From Mesorhizobium caraganae (GTDB lineage: Bacteria > Pseudomonadota > Alphaproteobacteria > Rhizobiales > Rhizobiaceae): a stretch of DNA of 64,000 nucleotides. Of this stretch, positions 17,488 to 25,401 are shown piece by piece. A program made the position numbers and the translations under genes. Every line of letters begins with the position of its first letter. The first letter of the stretch is position 1. A model generated the notes under the pieces. That model did not search any database. It was not told the origin of the DNA and saw nothing but the letters and a program-made list of their open reading frames with translations. The stretch is from contig NZ_JAFCGY010000019.1 of assembly GCF_016836705.1 (NCBI RefSeq), positions 1 through 64,000 of the forward strand, read 5' to 3'.

Positions 17488-17516
17488 TTGACGCGGTGCA
17501 AAAAGAGCATTAGAAA
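17488..17516 (+). promoter_or_regulatory. Candidate sigma-70-type promoter for the sdh operon
   Basis: TTGACG at 17488-17493 and TAGAAA at 17511-17516 are separated by 17 bases, about 80 bases upstream of sdhC. TTGACG is a good rhizobial -35; the -10 is weaker. The rest of the 386-base gap before sdhC holds the antitoxin relic and no further recognised gene. Confidence 0.4.
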
Positions 17517-17593
17517 CCGGCTGTCTGAAGTCACACATGAAGGCGGCAAACGCCGCATTCCATTGCGGCTCCGGACTTCGAACTGGGGCAGCC

Positions 17594-18013
17594 ATGAGCA
17601 AATCACCAGCCACCCGAACCGCCAGACGTGAACGGCCGCTCTCGCCGCATCTGACGATCTATCGCCCGCCGATCACCATGACGATGTCGATCGTCCATCG
17701 CATCACCGGCGGCGCGCTGTATTTCGGCACGCTCCTGGTCGCGGCCTGGCTGATGGCGGCGGCGGGTTCGCAAGCGACTTTCGATTGGGTCAATTGGGCC
17801 TTCGGCACCTGGCTCGGCCGCCTCATCCTGTTCGGCTACACCTGGGCGCTGATGCACCATATGCTGGGCGGCGTGCGCCACCTCGTCTGGGACACCGGCG
17901 CCGGGCTCGAGAAACACACGGCATCGAAGATCGCCTGGGCGACGCTCGCCGGCTCGGTTGCGCTCACGCTGCTGATCTGGGTCGCCGGCTATATGGCGCG
18001 GGGATCCCTGTGA
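17594..18013 (+). CDS. sdhC: Succinate dehydrogenase cytochrome b556 subunit
   Basis: This 139-residue membrane subunit anchors succinate dehydrogenase (complex II) and helps bind haem b and ubiquinone. It has the N-terminal signature RPLSPHLTIYRPPITMTMSI (residues ~14-33), then SIVHRITGGAL, and the haem-ligand region HHMLGGVRHLVWD. Three membrane helices are visible. ATG 17594 is chosen because the signature then begins near residue 14. The stop TGA overlaps the sdhD start (TGATG). Confidence 0.95.
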   Translation: MSKSPATRTARRERPLSPHLTIYRPPITMTMSIVHRITGGALYFGTLLVAAWLMAAAGSQATFDWVNWAFGTWLGRLILFGYTWALMHHMLGGVRHLVWDTGAGLEKHTASKIAWATLAGSVALTLLIWVAGYMARGSL

Positions 18014-18408
18014 TGAGCGGCAGCAACAACGACATGCGCACGCCGCTGGCGAAAGTCCGTGGTCTCGGCTCGTCCCACGAGGGGACACAGCATTTCTGGC
18101 GCCAGCGGCTGACGGCGCTCGCCAACATTCCACTGACACTGTTCTTCGTCGGCTTCCTCATCGCACTCAACGGCGCCGGCTATACCGAGGTGCGGGCAGC
18201 GCTCGCCAATCCGTTCGTGGCGCTGGTTATGATCCTTTTCCTGATTTCCGGGCTTTACCATATGCGGCTCGGCATGCAGGTGATCATCGAGGACTATGTG
18301 ATCAGCGAAGGCCTGAAGCTGCTGACGATCGCGCTCAGCACATTTTTCACCATAGCGGTCGGCGTCGCCTCGATCTTCGCCCTGCTCAAGCTCGCATTCG
18401 GAGGCTGA
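18013..18408 (+). CDS. sdhD: Succinate dehydrogenase membrane anchor subunit
   Basis: This 131-residue subunit has three hydrophobic helices and the segment SGLYHMRLGMQVIIEDYV with the haem-ligand histidine, as in alphaproteobacterial SdhD. Its start overlaps the sdhC stop. It ends one base before the TTG start of sdhA. Confidence 0.94.
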   Translation: MSGSNNDMRTPLAKVRGLGSSHEGTQHFWRQRLTALANIPLTLFFVGFLIALNGAGYTEVRAALANPFVALVMILFLISGLYHMRLGMQVIIEDYVISEGLKLLTIALSTFFTIAVGVASIFALLKLAFGG

Positions 18409-18409
18409 G

Positions 18410-20242
18410 TTGGCCAAGGACGCAAAATCAGCCAACCCGGCTTACACCTATGTCGACCACAAATTCGATGTCGTGATCGTCGGCGCCGGCGGCGCCGGCT
18501 TGCGCGCCACGCTCGGCATGGCCGAGCAAGGCCTGCGCACCGCCTGCATCACCAAGGTGTTCCCGACCCGCTCGCACACGGTGGCGGCGCAAGGCGGCAT
18601 TGCCGCCTCGCTGTCCAATATGGGTCCGGATTCCTGGCAGTGGCACATGTATGACACCGTCAAGGGATCGGACTGGCTGGGCGATGTCGACGCCATGGAA
18701 TATATGGTGCGCGAAGCACCGGCCGCAGTCTACGAACTTGAGCACTATGGCGTGCCGTTCTCGCGCACCGAAGAGGGCAAGATCTACCAGCGGCCGTTCG
18801 GCGGCCACATGATGAACTATGGCGATGGCCCGCCGGTGCAGCGCACCTGCGCGGCAGCCGACCGTACCGGGCATGCCATCCTGCACACGCTCTACGGCCA
18901 GTCGCTGAAGAACAATGCGCAGTTCTTCATCGAGTATTTCGCGCTCGACCTGATCATGGAGCCGGATGGCACCTGCACCGGCGTCGTCGCCTGGAACCTC
19001 GACGACGGCACCATTCACCGCTTCTCGGCCAAGATGGTGGTGCTGGCGACCGGCGGCTACGGACGCGCCTATTTTTCCGCGACCTCGGCGCACACCTGCA
19101 CTGGCGATGGTGGCGGTATGGCCGCACGCGCGGGCTTCCCGCTGCAGGACATGGAATTCGTGCAGTTCCACCCGACCGGCATCTACGGCGCCGGCTGCCT
19201 GATCACCGAAGGCGCGCGCGGCGAGGGCGGCTATCTCGTCAATTCCGAGGGCGAGCGCTTCATGGAGCGCTACGCGCCGTCGGCCAAGGACCTTGCCTCG
19301 CGCGACGTCGTCTCGCGCTGCATGACGCTGGAGATCCGCGAAGGCCGCGGCGTCGGCAAGAAGAAGGATCATATCTTCCTGCATCTCGACCATCTCGATC
19401 CGGCGGTGCTGCATGAGCGGCTGCCCGGCATTTCGGAATCGGCCAAGATCTTTGCCGGCGTCGACCTGACCAAGGAGCCGATCCCGGTGCTGCCGACGGT
19501 GCACTACAATATGGGCGGCGTGCCGACCAATTACTGGGGCGAGGTGCTCAACCCGACGGCCGAGAATCCCGACCAGGTGTCGCCTGGGCTGATGGCGGTG
19601 GGCGAGGCCGGCTGCGCCTCCGTGCATGGCGCCAACCGGCTGGGTTCGAACTCGCTGATCGATCTGGTGGTGTTCGGCCGCGCCGCGGCGATCCGCGCCG
19701 GCCAGGTCATCGACCGCAACTCGGCGATCCCCGCGCCCAACGAAGCCTCGGTCGAAAGGATCATGGACCGCTTCGACCGGCTGCGTCATGCCAACGGCTC
19801 GACGCCGACGGCCGTGCTGCGCGAAAAGATGCAAAAGGCGATGCAGGAAGATGCCGCCGTGTTCCGCACCCAGGAATCGCTGGAGAACGGCTGCAAGCGC
19901 ATTTCGGAGATCTGGACCGAGCTCAAGGACATCAAGGTCTTCGACCGTTCGATGATCTGGAACTCGGACCTGGTCGAGACGCTGGAGCTGGAAAACCTGA
20001 TGGCCAATGCCATCACCACGGTCTACGGCGCCGAAGCCCGCAAGGAGAGCCGTGGCGCGCATGCGCGAGAGGATTTCTCGGCCCGCGACGACAAGGTCTG
20101 GCGCAAGCACACGCTGGCGCGGCTCAATGAGGACGGCAAGGTAAGCCTAAGCTACCGCCCCGTGCACACCGAGCCGCTGCAGGCGGAAAAGGACGGCGGC
20201 ATCAGTCTCGCCAAGATCGCGCCCAAGGCCAGGGTGTACTGA
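18410..20242 (+). CDS. sdhA: Succinate dehydrogenase flavoprotein subunit
   Basis: This 610-residue flavoprotein oxidises succinate to fumarate in the TCA cycle. It carries the FAD Rossmann motif (VVIVGAGGAGLRATL), the covalent flavin attachment site RSHTVAAQGG (His56) and the catalytic region with SRDVVSRCM and HYNMGGVPTN. The start codon is TTG at 18410, immediately after sdhD. The next gene is a DUF3052 protein rather than sdhB. Confidence 0.97.
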   Translation: MAKDAKSANPAYTYVDHKFDVVIVGAGGAGLRATLGMAEQGLRTACITKVFPTRSHTVAAQGGIAASLSNMGPDSWQWHMYDTVKGSDWLGDVDAMEYMVREAPAAVYELEHYGVPFSRTEEGKIYQRPFGGHMMNYGDGPPVQRTCAAADRTGHAILHTLYGQSLKNNAQFFIEYFALDLIMEPDGTCTGVVAWNLDDGTIHRFSAKMVVLATGGYGRAYFSATSAHTCTGDGGGMAARAGFPLQDMEFVQFHPTGIYGAGCLITEGARGEGGYLVNSEGERFMERYAPSAKDLASRDVVSRCMTLEIREGRGVGKKKDHIFLHLDHLDPAVLHERLPGISESAKIFAGVDLTKEPIPVLPTVHYNMGGVPTNYWGEVLNPTAENPDQVSPGLMAVGEAGCASVHGANRLGSNSLIDLVVFGRAAAIRAGQVIDRNSAIPAPNEASVERIMDRFDRLRHANGSTPTAVLREKMQKAMQEDAAVFRTQESLENGCKRISEIWTELKDIKVFDRSMIWNSDLVETLELENLMANAITTVYGAEARKESRGAHAREDFSARDDKVWRKHTLARLNEDGKVSLSYRPVHTEPLQAEKDGGISLAKIAPKARVY

Positions 20243-20244
20243 CC

Positions 20245-20682
20245 ATGGCGCTGGCGGCCTCGGGATATTCGAGCACGCCGCTTCAGGCCAAGCTTGGCCT
20301 GAAGGACGGGATGGTCGCGGCGTTCATCGCGCTGCCCGACGATCTCAGCGATCTCACGGAGGCCGCCGATTTCGCCCTGGTCGACCGGCTGGGCGACTGG
20401 TCGGCGATTTCGGGAACGTCCCTGAAATACGATGCCGTCCACGCCTTCACCCGGCAGCGCACCGAGATCGAGGATCGTCTCGGCGATGTCGAAGCGGCGA
20501 TCAAGCGCGATGGCATGGTCTGGGTGTCCTGGCCGAAAAAGGCATCGAAAGTGCCGACCGATGTCACCGAAAGCGTCGTTCGCGCTGAAGCGCTGAAGCG
20601 CGACCTGGTCGACGTCAAGGTCGCTGCCGTCAACGAAATCTGGTCCGGGCTGAAGCTCGTCATCCGAAAGGACCTGCGGTAA
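20245..20682 (+). CDS. DUF3052-family protein inside the sdh operon
   Basis: This 145-residue protein reads like DUF3052: SGYSSTPLQAKLGLKDG at the N-terminus, then a region with VHAFTRQRTEIEDRL, and the characteristic C-terminal VWVSWPKKASKVPTDVTE and KVAAVNEIWSGLKLVIRK. The family is best known from actinobacteria and has no assigned function. It begins two bases after sdhA and its TAA overlaps the sdhB ATG (TAATG), so it is co-transcribed and translationally coupled with the complex II genes. An assembly or regulatory role is possible but is inference. Confidence 0.82.
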   Translation: MALAASGYSSTPLQAKLGLKDGMVAAFIALPDDLSDLTEAADFALVDRLGDWSAISGTSLKYDAVHAFTRQRTEIEDRLGDVEAAIKRDGMVWVSWPKKASKVPTDVTESVVRAEALKRDLVDVKVAAVNEIWSGLKLVIRKDLR

Positions 20683-21461
20683 TGGTCGAACTCACGCTTC
20701 CCAAGAACTCGAAGGTGCAGCCGGGCAAGACCTGGCGGAAGCCGGAGGGCGCCACCAACCTGCGGGAATATCGGATCTACCGCTGGTCGCCTGACGATGA
20801 CGAGAACCCGCGCATCGACACCTATTTCGTCGACATGGACGATTGCGGACCGATGGTGCTCGACGCGCTGCTCTACATCAAGAACAAGATCGACCCGACG
20901 CTGGCCTTGCGCCGCTCCTGCCGCGAAGGCATTTGCGGCTCCTGCGCCATGAACATAGACGGCTCCAACACGCTGGCCTGCACCAAGGGCTGCGACGACA
21001 TTTCCGGCGCCGTCAAAGTCTATCCGCTGCCGCATATGCAGGTGGTCAAGGATCTGGTGCCCGACCTCACCAATTTCTACGCCCAGCATGCTTCTATCCA
21101 ACCTTGGCTGCAGACGGTTTCGCCGATGCCGGCCAAGGAGTGGCTGCAGAGCCATGAGGACCGCGAGAAGCTCGACGGGCTCTACGAATGTATCCTGTGC
21201 GCCTGCTGCTCGACCTCGTGCCCGAGCTACTGGTGGAATGGCGACCGCTATCTCGGCCCGGCAACGTTGCTGCAGGCCTATCGCTGGCTGATCGATTCCC
21301 GCGACGAAGCCAAGGGCGAGCGGCTCGACAATCTGGAAGACCCGTTCCGGCTCTATCGCTGCCACACCATTATGAACTGCGCGCAGACCTGTCCGAAGGG
21401 GTTGAACCCGGCCAAGGCGATTGCCGAAATCAAGAAGATGATGGTGGAGAGAAGGGTTTAG
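20682..21461 (+). CDS. sdhB: Succinate dehydrogenase iron-sulfur subunit
   Basis: This 259-residue subunit carries three iron-sulfur clusters between FAD and quinone. The [2Fe-2S] region is SCREGICGSCAMNIDG (about residues 81-96), and the C-terminal half has CILCACCSTSCPSYWW and the later CHTIMNCAQTCPKGLNP for the [4Fe-4S] and [3Fe-4S] clusters. Its ATG overlaps the stop of the DUF3052 gene. It is the last gene of the operon. Confidence 0.97.
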   Translation: MVELTLPKNSKVQPGKTWRKPEGATNLREYRIYRWSPDDDENPRIDTYFVDMDDCGPMVLDALLYIKNKIDPTLALRRSCREGICGSCAMNIDGSNTLACTKGCDDISGAVKVYPLPHMQVVKDLVPDLTNFYAQHASIQPWLQTVSPMPAKEWLQSHEDREKLDGLYECILCACCSTSCPSYWWNGDRYLGPATLLQAYRWLIDSRDEAKGERLDNLEDPFRLYRCHTIMNCAQTCPKGLNPAKAIAEIKKMMVERRV

Positions 21462-21509
21462 GCCCGGCGAGGCCGCTCGCGGCGATCTCGAACGCAGCGA
21501 TCCTTCGCG

Positions 21510-21660
21510 CCCCTCTGTCCTGCCGGACATCTCTCCCACAGGTGGGGAGGTTGGCTGTCATCCCGTCGTTCGCCAATCTCCAAGGTTGAAGGATGGCGCG
21601 CTGTCGGCGAAGCTGGCGATTTCCCCCCATGTAGGGGAGATGTCCGGCAGGACAGAGGGG
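21510..21660. repeat. Intergenic palindromic element A with perfect 24-bp terminal inverted repeats
   Basis: Arms at 21510-21533 and 21637-21660 are exact inverted copies of 24 bases, built around TGTCCTGCCGGACA; smaller hairpins lie inside. The element fills the gap between sdhB and yceH. It resembles the rhizobial intergenic mosaic/palindromic elements (RIME/RPE type). No ORF is supported inside. Confidence 0.75.
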
Positions 21661-21694
21661 CTGTCCCGCCAGCCTCAGAAAGGATTGCAACCCA

Positions 21695-22324
21695 ATGAGC
21701 GAAGACCTTCCCATCCTTAATCCCGTCGAAGCTCGCGTGCTCGGCTGCCTGATCGAAAAGAAGGAGCTGACGCCTGACGTCTATCCGCTGACGCTGAATG
21801 CGGCACTTGCCGCAGCCAATCAGAAGACGGCGCGCGAGCCTGTCATGGCGCTGGAGCAGACGGAGGTGCACCGCGGGCTAAAGCTGCTCGAGCAGAAGGG
21901 GCTGGTGCGGCAGATGTTCGGTTCGCGCGTCGAGCGCTATGAGCATCAGATGGCGCAGCGCTTCTCGCTGACCACACCGCAGACCGCCTTGCTCGGGCTG
22001 CTGCTGTTGCGTGGACCGCAGACGGCGCATGAGCTCCTGGCGCGAGCTGAGCGCATGGCGCGTTTTTCTTCAATCGAGAATCTGCGCGCCGAACTCGACA
22101 TGCTGATCGGTCGCCGGCCGCCGCTGATCCAGGAAATCCCACGCGGTCCGGGCCAGCGCGAGGACCGCTACGTGCATCTGCTCGCTGGAGCGGTGGACGT
22201 CGCAGCATTGTCGGTACAGCGCAGCGCGCAAGCCATGCCTGCTTCCGACCTGGAAGAGCGCGTGAGGGTGCTGGAAGAAGATGTTGCCGCGCTGCGCGCC
22301 CGGCTCGAAGCGCTGGGCGGGTAA
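21695..22324 (+). CDS. YceH family protein (DUF480)
   Basis: This 209-residue protein has the DUF480 N-terminus (LNPVEARVLGCLIEKKELTPDVYPLTLNAALAA, residues ~7-39) and the repeated winged-helix block MALLGLLLLRGPQTAHEL near residue 100. YceH proteins are predicted cytosolic, with two winged-helix domains and a C-terminal coiled coil (DLEERVRVLEEDVAALRARLEAL), and have no settled function. The ATG at 21695 follows AGAAAGGA. Confidence 0.88.
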   Translation: MSEDLPILNPVEARVLGCLIEKKELTPDVYPLTLNAALAAANQKTAREPVMALEQTEVHRGLKLLEQKGLVRQMFGSRVERYEHQMAQRFSLTTPQTALLGLLLLRGPQTAHELLARAERMARFSSIENLRAELDMLIGRRPPLIQEIPRGPGQREDRYVHLLAGAVDVAALSVQRSAQAMPASDLEERVRVLEEDVAALRARLEALGG

Positions 22325-22337
22325 GATTTCCGAAGTT

Positions 22338-22513
22338 AGCGCTGCCCCTCATCGCCCTGCCGAGCACTTCTCCCCGTATAGTGACGGGGAGAAGGAGGCC
22401 GGCCGCAACCGCGATTCTTGCAACGTTGGCGGTTGGCGAAACCGTCGATAACAGCATCCCTCGCCCCGTTTACGGGGAGAGGATGGCGGCAGCCAGGTGA
22501 GGGGCGGCGCTGA
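22338..22513. repeat. Intergenic palindromic element B (same family as 36078-36263)
   Basis: The outer arms (about 22338-22353 and 22498-22513) are inverted with two mismatches in 16 bases. An inner hairpin at 22367-22394 has an 11-bp stem around ATAGTG and a second partial copy of the CCCCGT/ACGGGG hairpin lies at 22463-22477. No gene is seen. Confidence 0.7.
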
Positions 22514-22546
22514 CGGCGAAAGTACGGTGCAGACCCTGCCGGCCCT

Positions 22547-22972
22547 TCACCCCAATTTCGCGTCGAGTGACACCTTGATGGCGCCGAGCGCCTTCGACAC
22601 CGGGCACTCTGCCTTGGCCTTCTCGGCCAATTCCTTGAACTTTGCGGCATCGATGCCGGGCACCTTGCCGACCAAAGTGATGGCGCTGCCGGTGATGCCG
22701 GTGCCAGGCACCAGGGTCACCACCGCCTTAGCGTCGAGTTCGGTGGCCGGCGTGCCGTTCTCGGCCAGGAAATGCGATAGCTGCATGGCGTAGCAGCCGG
22801 CGTGCGCGGCGGCGATCAACTCTTCGGGATTGGTGCCGGATTTGCCGCTCTCGTCCTCGAAACGTGCCTTGAACGAATAGGGCGTGCCCTTTAAGGCGCC
22901 GCTCTGCGTGTCGAGCGTGCCGTTGCCCTCTTTCAGATTGCCTTTCCAGACGGCGTTTGCGGTACGGTCCAT
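22547..22972 (-). CDS. OsmC/Ohr family peroxidase
   Basis: This 141-residue protein has the two catalytic cysteines of the OsmC family, Cys60 (AHAGCYAM) and Cys123 (KAECPVSKAL), and the family core GTNPEELIAAAHAG. OsmC proteins reduce organic hydroperoxides and are induced by osmotic or oxidative stress. The early residues MDRTANAVWKGNLKEGNG fit the OsmC subgroup better than Ohr. The ATG at 22972 follows AAGGAGGAT on the minus strand. Confidence 0.93.
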   Translation of the reverse strand: MDRTANAVWKGNLKEGNGTLDTQSGALKGTPYSFKARFEDESGKSGTNPEELIAAAHAGCYAMQLSHFLAENGTPATELDAKAVVTLVPGTGITGSAITLVGKVPGIDAAKFKELAEKAKAECPVSKALGAIKVSLDAKLG

Positions 22973-23192
22973 AAAATCCTCCTTGATTGCAGCGATAGCG
23001 CCGGCCTGGCGGCGTTCCCTTCAACTATAGCGCGGCGGCAGGGGAAGACCACCGCGCTGTTTTGGCGTGACTGCGGCGCCGCCGAGCCCTGCCGAATCTT
23101 TTTGAAAAAATCTGCGTGCAAAAATGTCGACTTGCATCTGCGCCGACCGTCCTGCGGGCGGCCACGGATTCTCGTGGCGGATGGAGGTACCC

Positions 23193-23402
23193 ATGAACAA
23201 TCTGTTTTCTGCCCATTGGAATGGCCCCGGAGGAAGGCCGCAAGACATCGATTGCTCGCGACCTTCCGGCTTCGGCCGGCTGCTTTTGGCGATCGCCATC
23301 GTCGGTCTTGCGGTCTGCGTGCTCGATCACGTCTCCGCCGGCAAGGCTGCAACCGGCACGCTGATCGCCTATGGTCCGTCCGAGCAAGGGAGCTCGAAAT
23401 GA
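23193..23402 (+). CDS. Small hypothetical membrane protein
   Basis: This 69-residue ORF starts at ATG 23193 behind a strong GGAGG, has one hydrophobic segment (residues ~28-45, GRLLLAIAIVGLAVCVLD) and ends in TGA overlapping the ATG of the YciI-type gene (ATGA). The coupling and ribosome site argue that it is translated. I do not recognise the family. Confidence 0.55.
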   Translation: MNNLFSAHWNGPGGRPQDIDCSRPSGFGRLLLAIAIVGLAVCVLDHVSAGKAATGTLIAYGPSEQGSSK

Positions 23403-23755
23403 AATATGTCTGTCTGGTCTACGGCGAGGAAAAAGACCTCCATGCCATGACGCCACAGCGTCTGGCCAAGCTCGACGCCGATTCGATGGCCTATGATCGG
23501 TCATTGGATCAGCAAGGCAAGCTGATCATCGCGCAGGCACTGCAGTCGGTGAAGACGTCGAAGACGGTCCGGCGGCGCCAGGGCAAGCGGCTGATCACCG
23601 ACGGCCCCTTCGCCGAAACCAAGGAGCAATTGCTTGGGTTCGTCATGATCGAGGCCGATAATCTCGACGCGGCGCTGGAGATCGCCGGCGAGATTCCCCT
23701 GGCCGAAATCGGTACCATCGAGGTGCGGGCGATCTACGACGTGCCCGGGTCATAA
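23399..23755 (+). CDS. YciI-like / DGPF-domain protein
   Basis: This 118-residue protein has the DGPF signature (LITDGPFAETKEQLLGFVMIEADNLDAAL, residues ~61-90) after an MKYVCLVYGEE N-terminus. These ferredoxin-like-fold proteins often occur beside ECF sigma factors in rhizobia, but none is next to this one. Function is unknown. The start is fixed by the 4-base overlap with the small membrane ORF upstream. Confidence 0.8.
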   Translation: MKYVCLVYGEEKDLHAMTPQRLAKLDADSMAYDRSLDQQGKLIIAQALQSVKTSKTVRRRQGKRLITDGPFAETKEQLLGFVMIEADNLDAALEIAGEIPLAEIGTIEVRAIYDVPGS

Positions 23756-23793
23756 GAAGGACGGAGCGCTTCGTCGGCCGCGCGTGGGCAGAC

Positions 23794-25401
23794 TCACGCT
23801 GGTCGGCGGATCATGTCGGCGGCCTTTTCGGCGATCATCACCACCGGCGAGGCGGTGTTGCCGGAAACGATGCGCGGCATGATCGAGGCGTCGATGACGC
23901 GCAGGCTTTCGAGGCCGGTCACGCGCAGGTCCGGGCTGACCACGGCGCGGTCGTCGACGCCCATCCGGCAGGTCCCGACCGGATGGAAGATCGTCGTCGC
24001 GATCGAGCCGATCTGGTGCAGCAAATCATCGTCGGACTGGTGCGCGAGACCGGGCAGGATTTCTTCCGGATGGAAGGCTTCAAGCGCCTTGGCGGTCATG
24101 ATCGAGCGTGCCTGGCGTACCGAGCGCAGCGCGATCTCGCGGTCGCGGACGGTGGACAGATAGTTCAACCGGATTTCCGGCTGCACGGCCAGTTCGCGCG
24201 TCGTGGCGTGCACGGAGCCGACGCTGTCGGGCCGCAGATTGCAGACCGACATGGTGATCGCCGGGAACGGGTGCAGCGGGTCGCCCAACCGGTCCGTCGA
24301 TAGCGGCTGGACGTGGTATTCCAGGTCCGGCGTCGCCATCGACGGATCGGATTTCGAGAACATGCCGAACTGGCTCGGCGCCATCGACATCGGCCCCGAG
24401 CGGGCAAAGGCATATTGCAGCGCGATGCGCGCCTTGCCGGTCAGACTGTTGGCAAGGGTGTTGAGGGTCAGCGCCGACGACACTTTGTAGACGGTGCGGA
24501 TCTGCAGGTGGTCCTGCAGGTTTTCGCCTACATCGGGGCTGGCGTGCACCACGTCGACGCCGAGTGCGGCGAGGCGATCCTGCTGGCCGACGCCGGAAAG
24601 CTCGAGCAGTTTCGGCGTGTTGATCGAGCCTGCCGTCAGCAGCACCTCACTTCCGGCCTTTGCCTCGATGGCTTCGCCGCCGGCGAGATAGCAGACGCCG
24701 ATTGCGCGCTTGCCGTCAAACAGCACCTTCTCGACATGGGCGTTGACAACCAGCCGAAGGTTGGGCCGCCGCAGCACCGGGCGCAGGAACGCCTTGGTCG
24801 TGTTCCAGCGCACGCCCTTGCTCTGGTTCACTTCGAAGAAGCCGGAGCCCTCATTGTCGCCGTCGTTGAAGTCCTCGCGCGGCATGATGCCGAATTCCTT
24901 CGCGGCTTCCTGCACCGTGTTGAGGATCGGCCAGGACAGGCGTTGCCGCGCCACTTTCCATTCGCCGCCGGCGCCATGCAGCCTGGTCTTGCCGCCATGG
25001 TGGTCCTCGGATTTGAGGAAGTAGGGCAGCACGTCGTCCCAACCCCAGCCGACATTGCCCATCTGCCGCCAGCCATCATAGTCGGCCGCCTGGCCGCGCA
25101 TGTAGATCATGCCGTTGACCGAGGTGCAGCCGCCCAGCACCTTGCCTCGGGGATAGACCAGCGAGCGGCCGTTCAGGCCGGCTTCGGGCGCTGTCTTCAT
25201 CATCCAGTCGGTGCGCGGATTGCCGATGCAATAGAGATAGCCGACGGGGATATGCACCCAGTGGTAGTTGTCGCTGCCGCCGGCCTCGAGCAAAAGCACG
25301 CGTGTCGCCGGGTTTTCGCTCAGGCGGTTGGCCAGCACGCAGCCGGCGGTGCCCGCGCCGACGATGATGTAGTTGAAGTCGCCATCGAGCCGTTGGGTCA
25401 T
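23794..25401 (-). CDS. GMC-family FAD-dependent oxidoreductase (choline/alcohol dehydrogenase-like)
   Basis: This 535-residue protein opens with NYIIVGAGTAGCVLANRLSE and LLLEAGG, the GMC FAD-binding motif, then has the GMC signature segments GGTSSVNGM-type (seen as LGGCTSVNGMIYMRGQ) and GSINTPKLLELSGVG. Its C-terminal catalytic region has HPVGTCRMG and NTASPVVMIAEKAADMI. Such enzymes oxidise primary alcohols or polyols. It is the last gene of the nine-gene operon, its ATG overlapping the kinase stop by 4 bases, so it probably acts on the same substrate class. The substrate is not known. Confidence 0.88.
   Translation of the reverse strand: MTQRLDGDFNYIIVGAGTAGCVLANRLSENPATRVLLLEAGGSDNYHWVHIPVGYLYCIGNPRTDWMMKTAPEAGLNGRSLVYPRGKVLGGCTSVNGMIYMRGQAADYDGWRQMGNVGWGWDDVLPYFLKSEDHHGGKTRLHGAGGEWKVARQRLSWPILNTVQEAAKEFGIMPREDFNDGDNEGSGFFEVNQSKGVRWNTTKAFLRPVLRRPNLRLVVNAHVEKVLFDGKRAIGVCYLAGGEAIEAKAGSEVLLTAGSINTPKLLELSGVGQQDRLAALGVDVVHASPDVGENLQDHLQIRTVYKVSSALTLNTLANSLTGKARIALQYAFARSGPMSMAPSQFGMFSKSDPSMATPDLEYHVQPLSTDRLGDPLHPFPAITMSVCNLRPDSVGSVHATTRELAVQPEIRLNYLSTVRDREIALRSVRQARSIMTAKALEAFHPEEILPGLAHQSDDDLLHQIGSIATTIFHPVGTCRMGVDDRAVVSPDLRVTGLESLRVIDASIMPRIVSGNTASPVVMIAEKAADMIRRPA

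Noticed and set aside
18428..20110. Long open frame antisense to sdhA
   Set aside because: Mirror frame of a highly conserved gene, with no motif of its own.
23102..23192. Upstream extension of the YciI/DGPF frame
   Set aside because: The extension lacks a plausible start and is antisense to the OsmC upstream region; the coupled ATG at 23399 is better supported.
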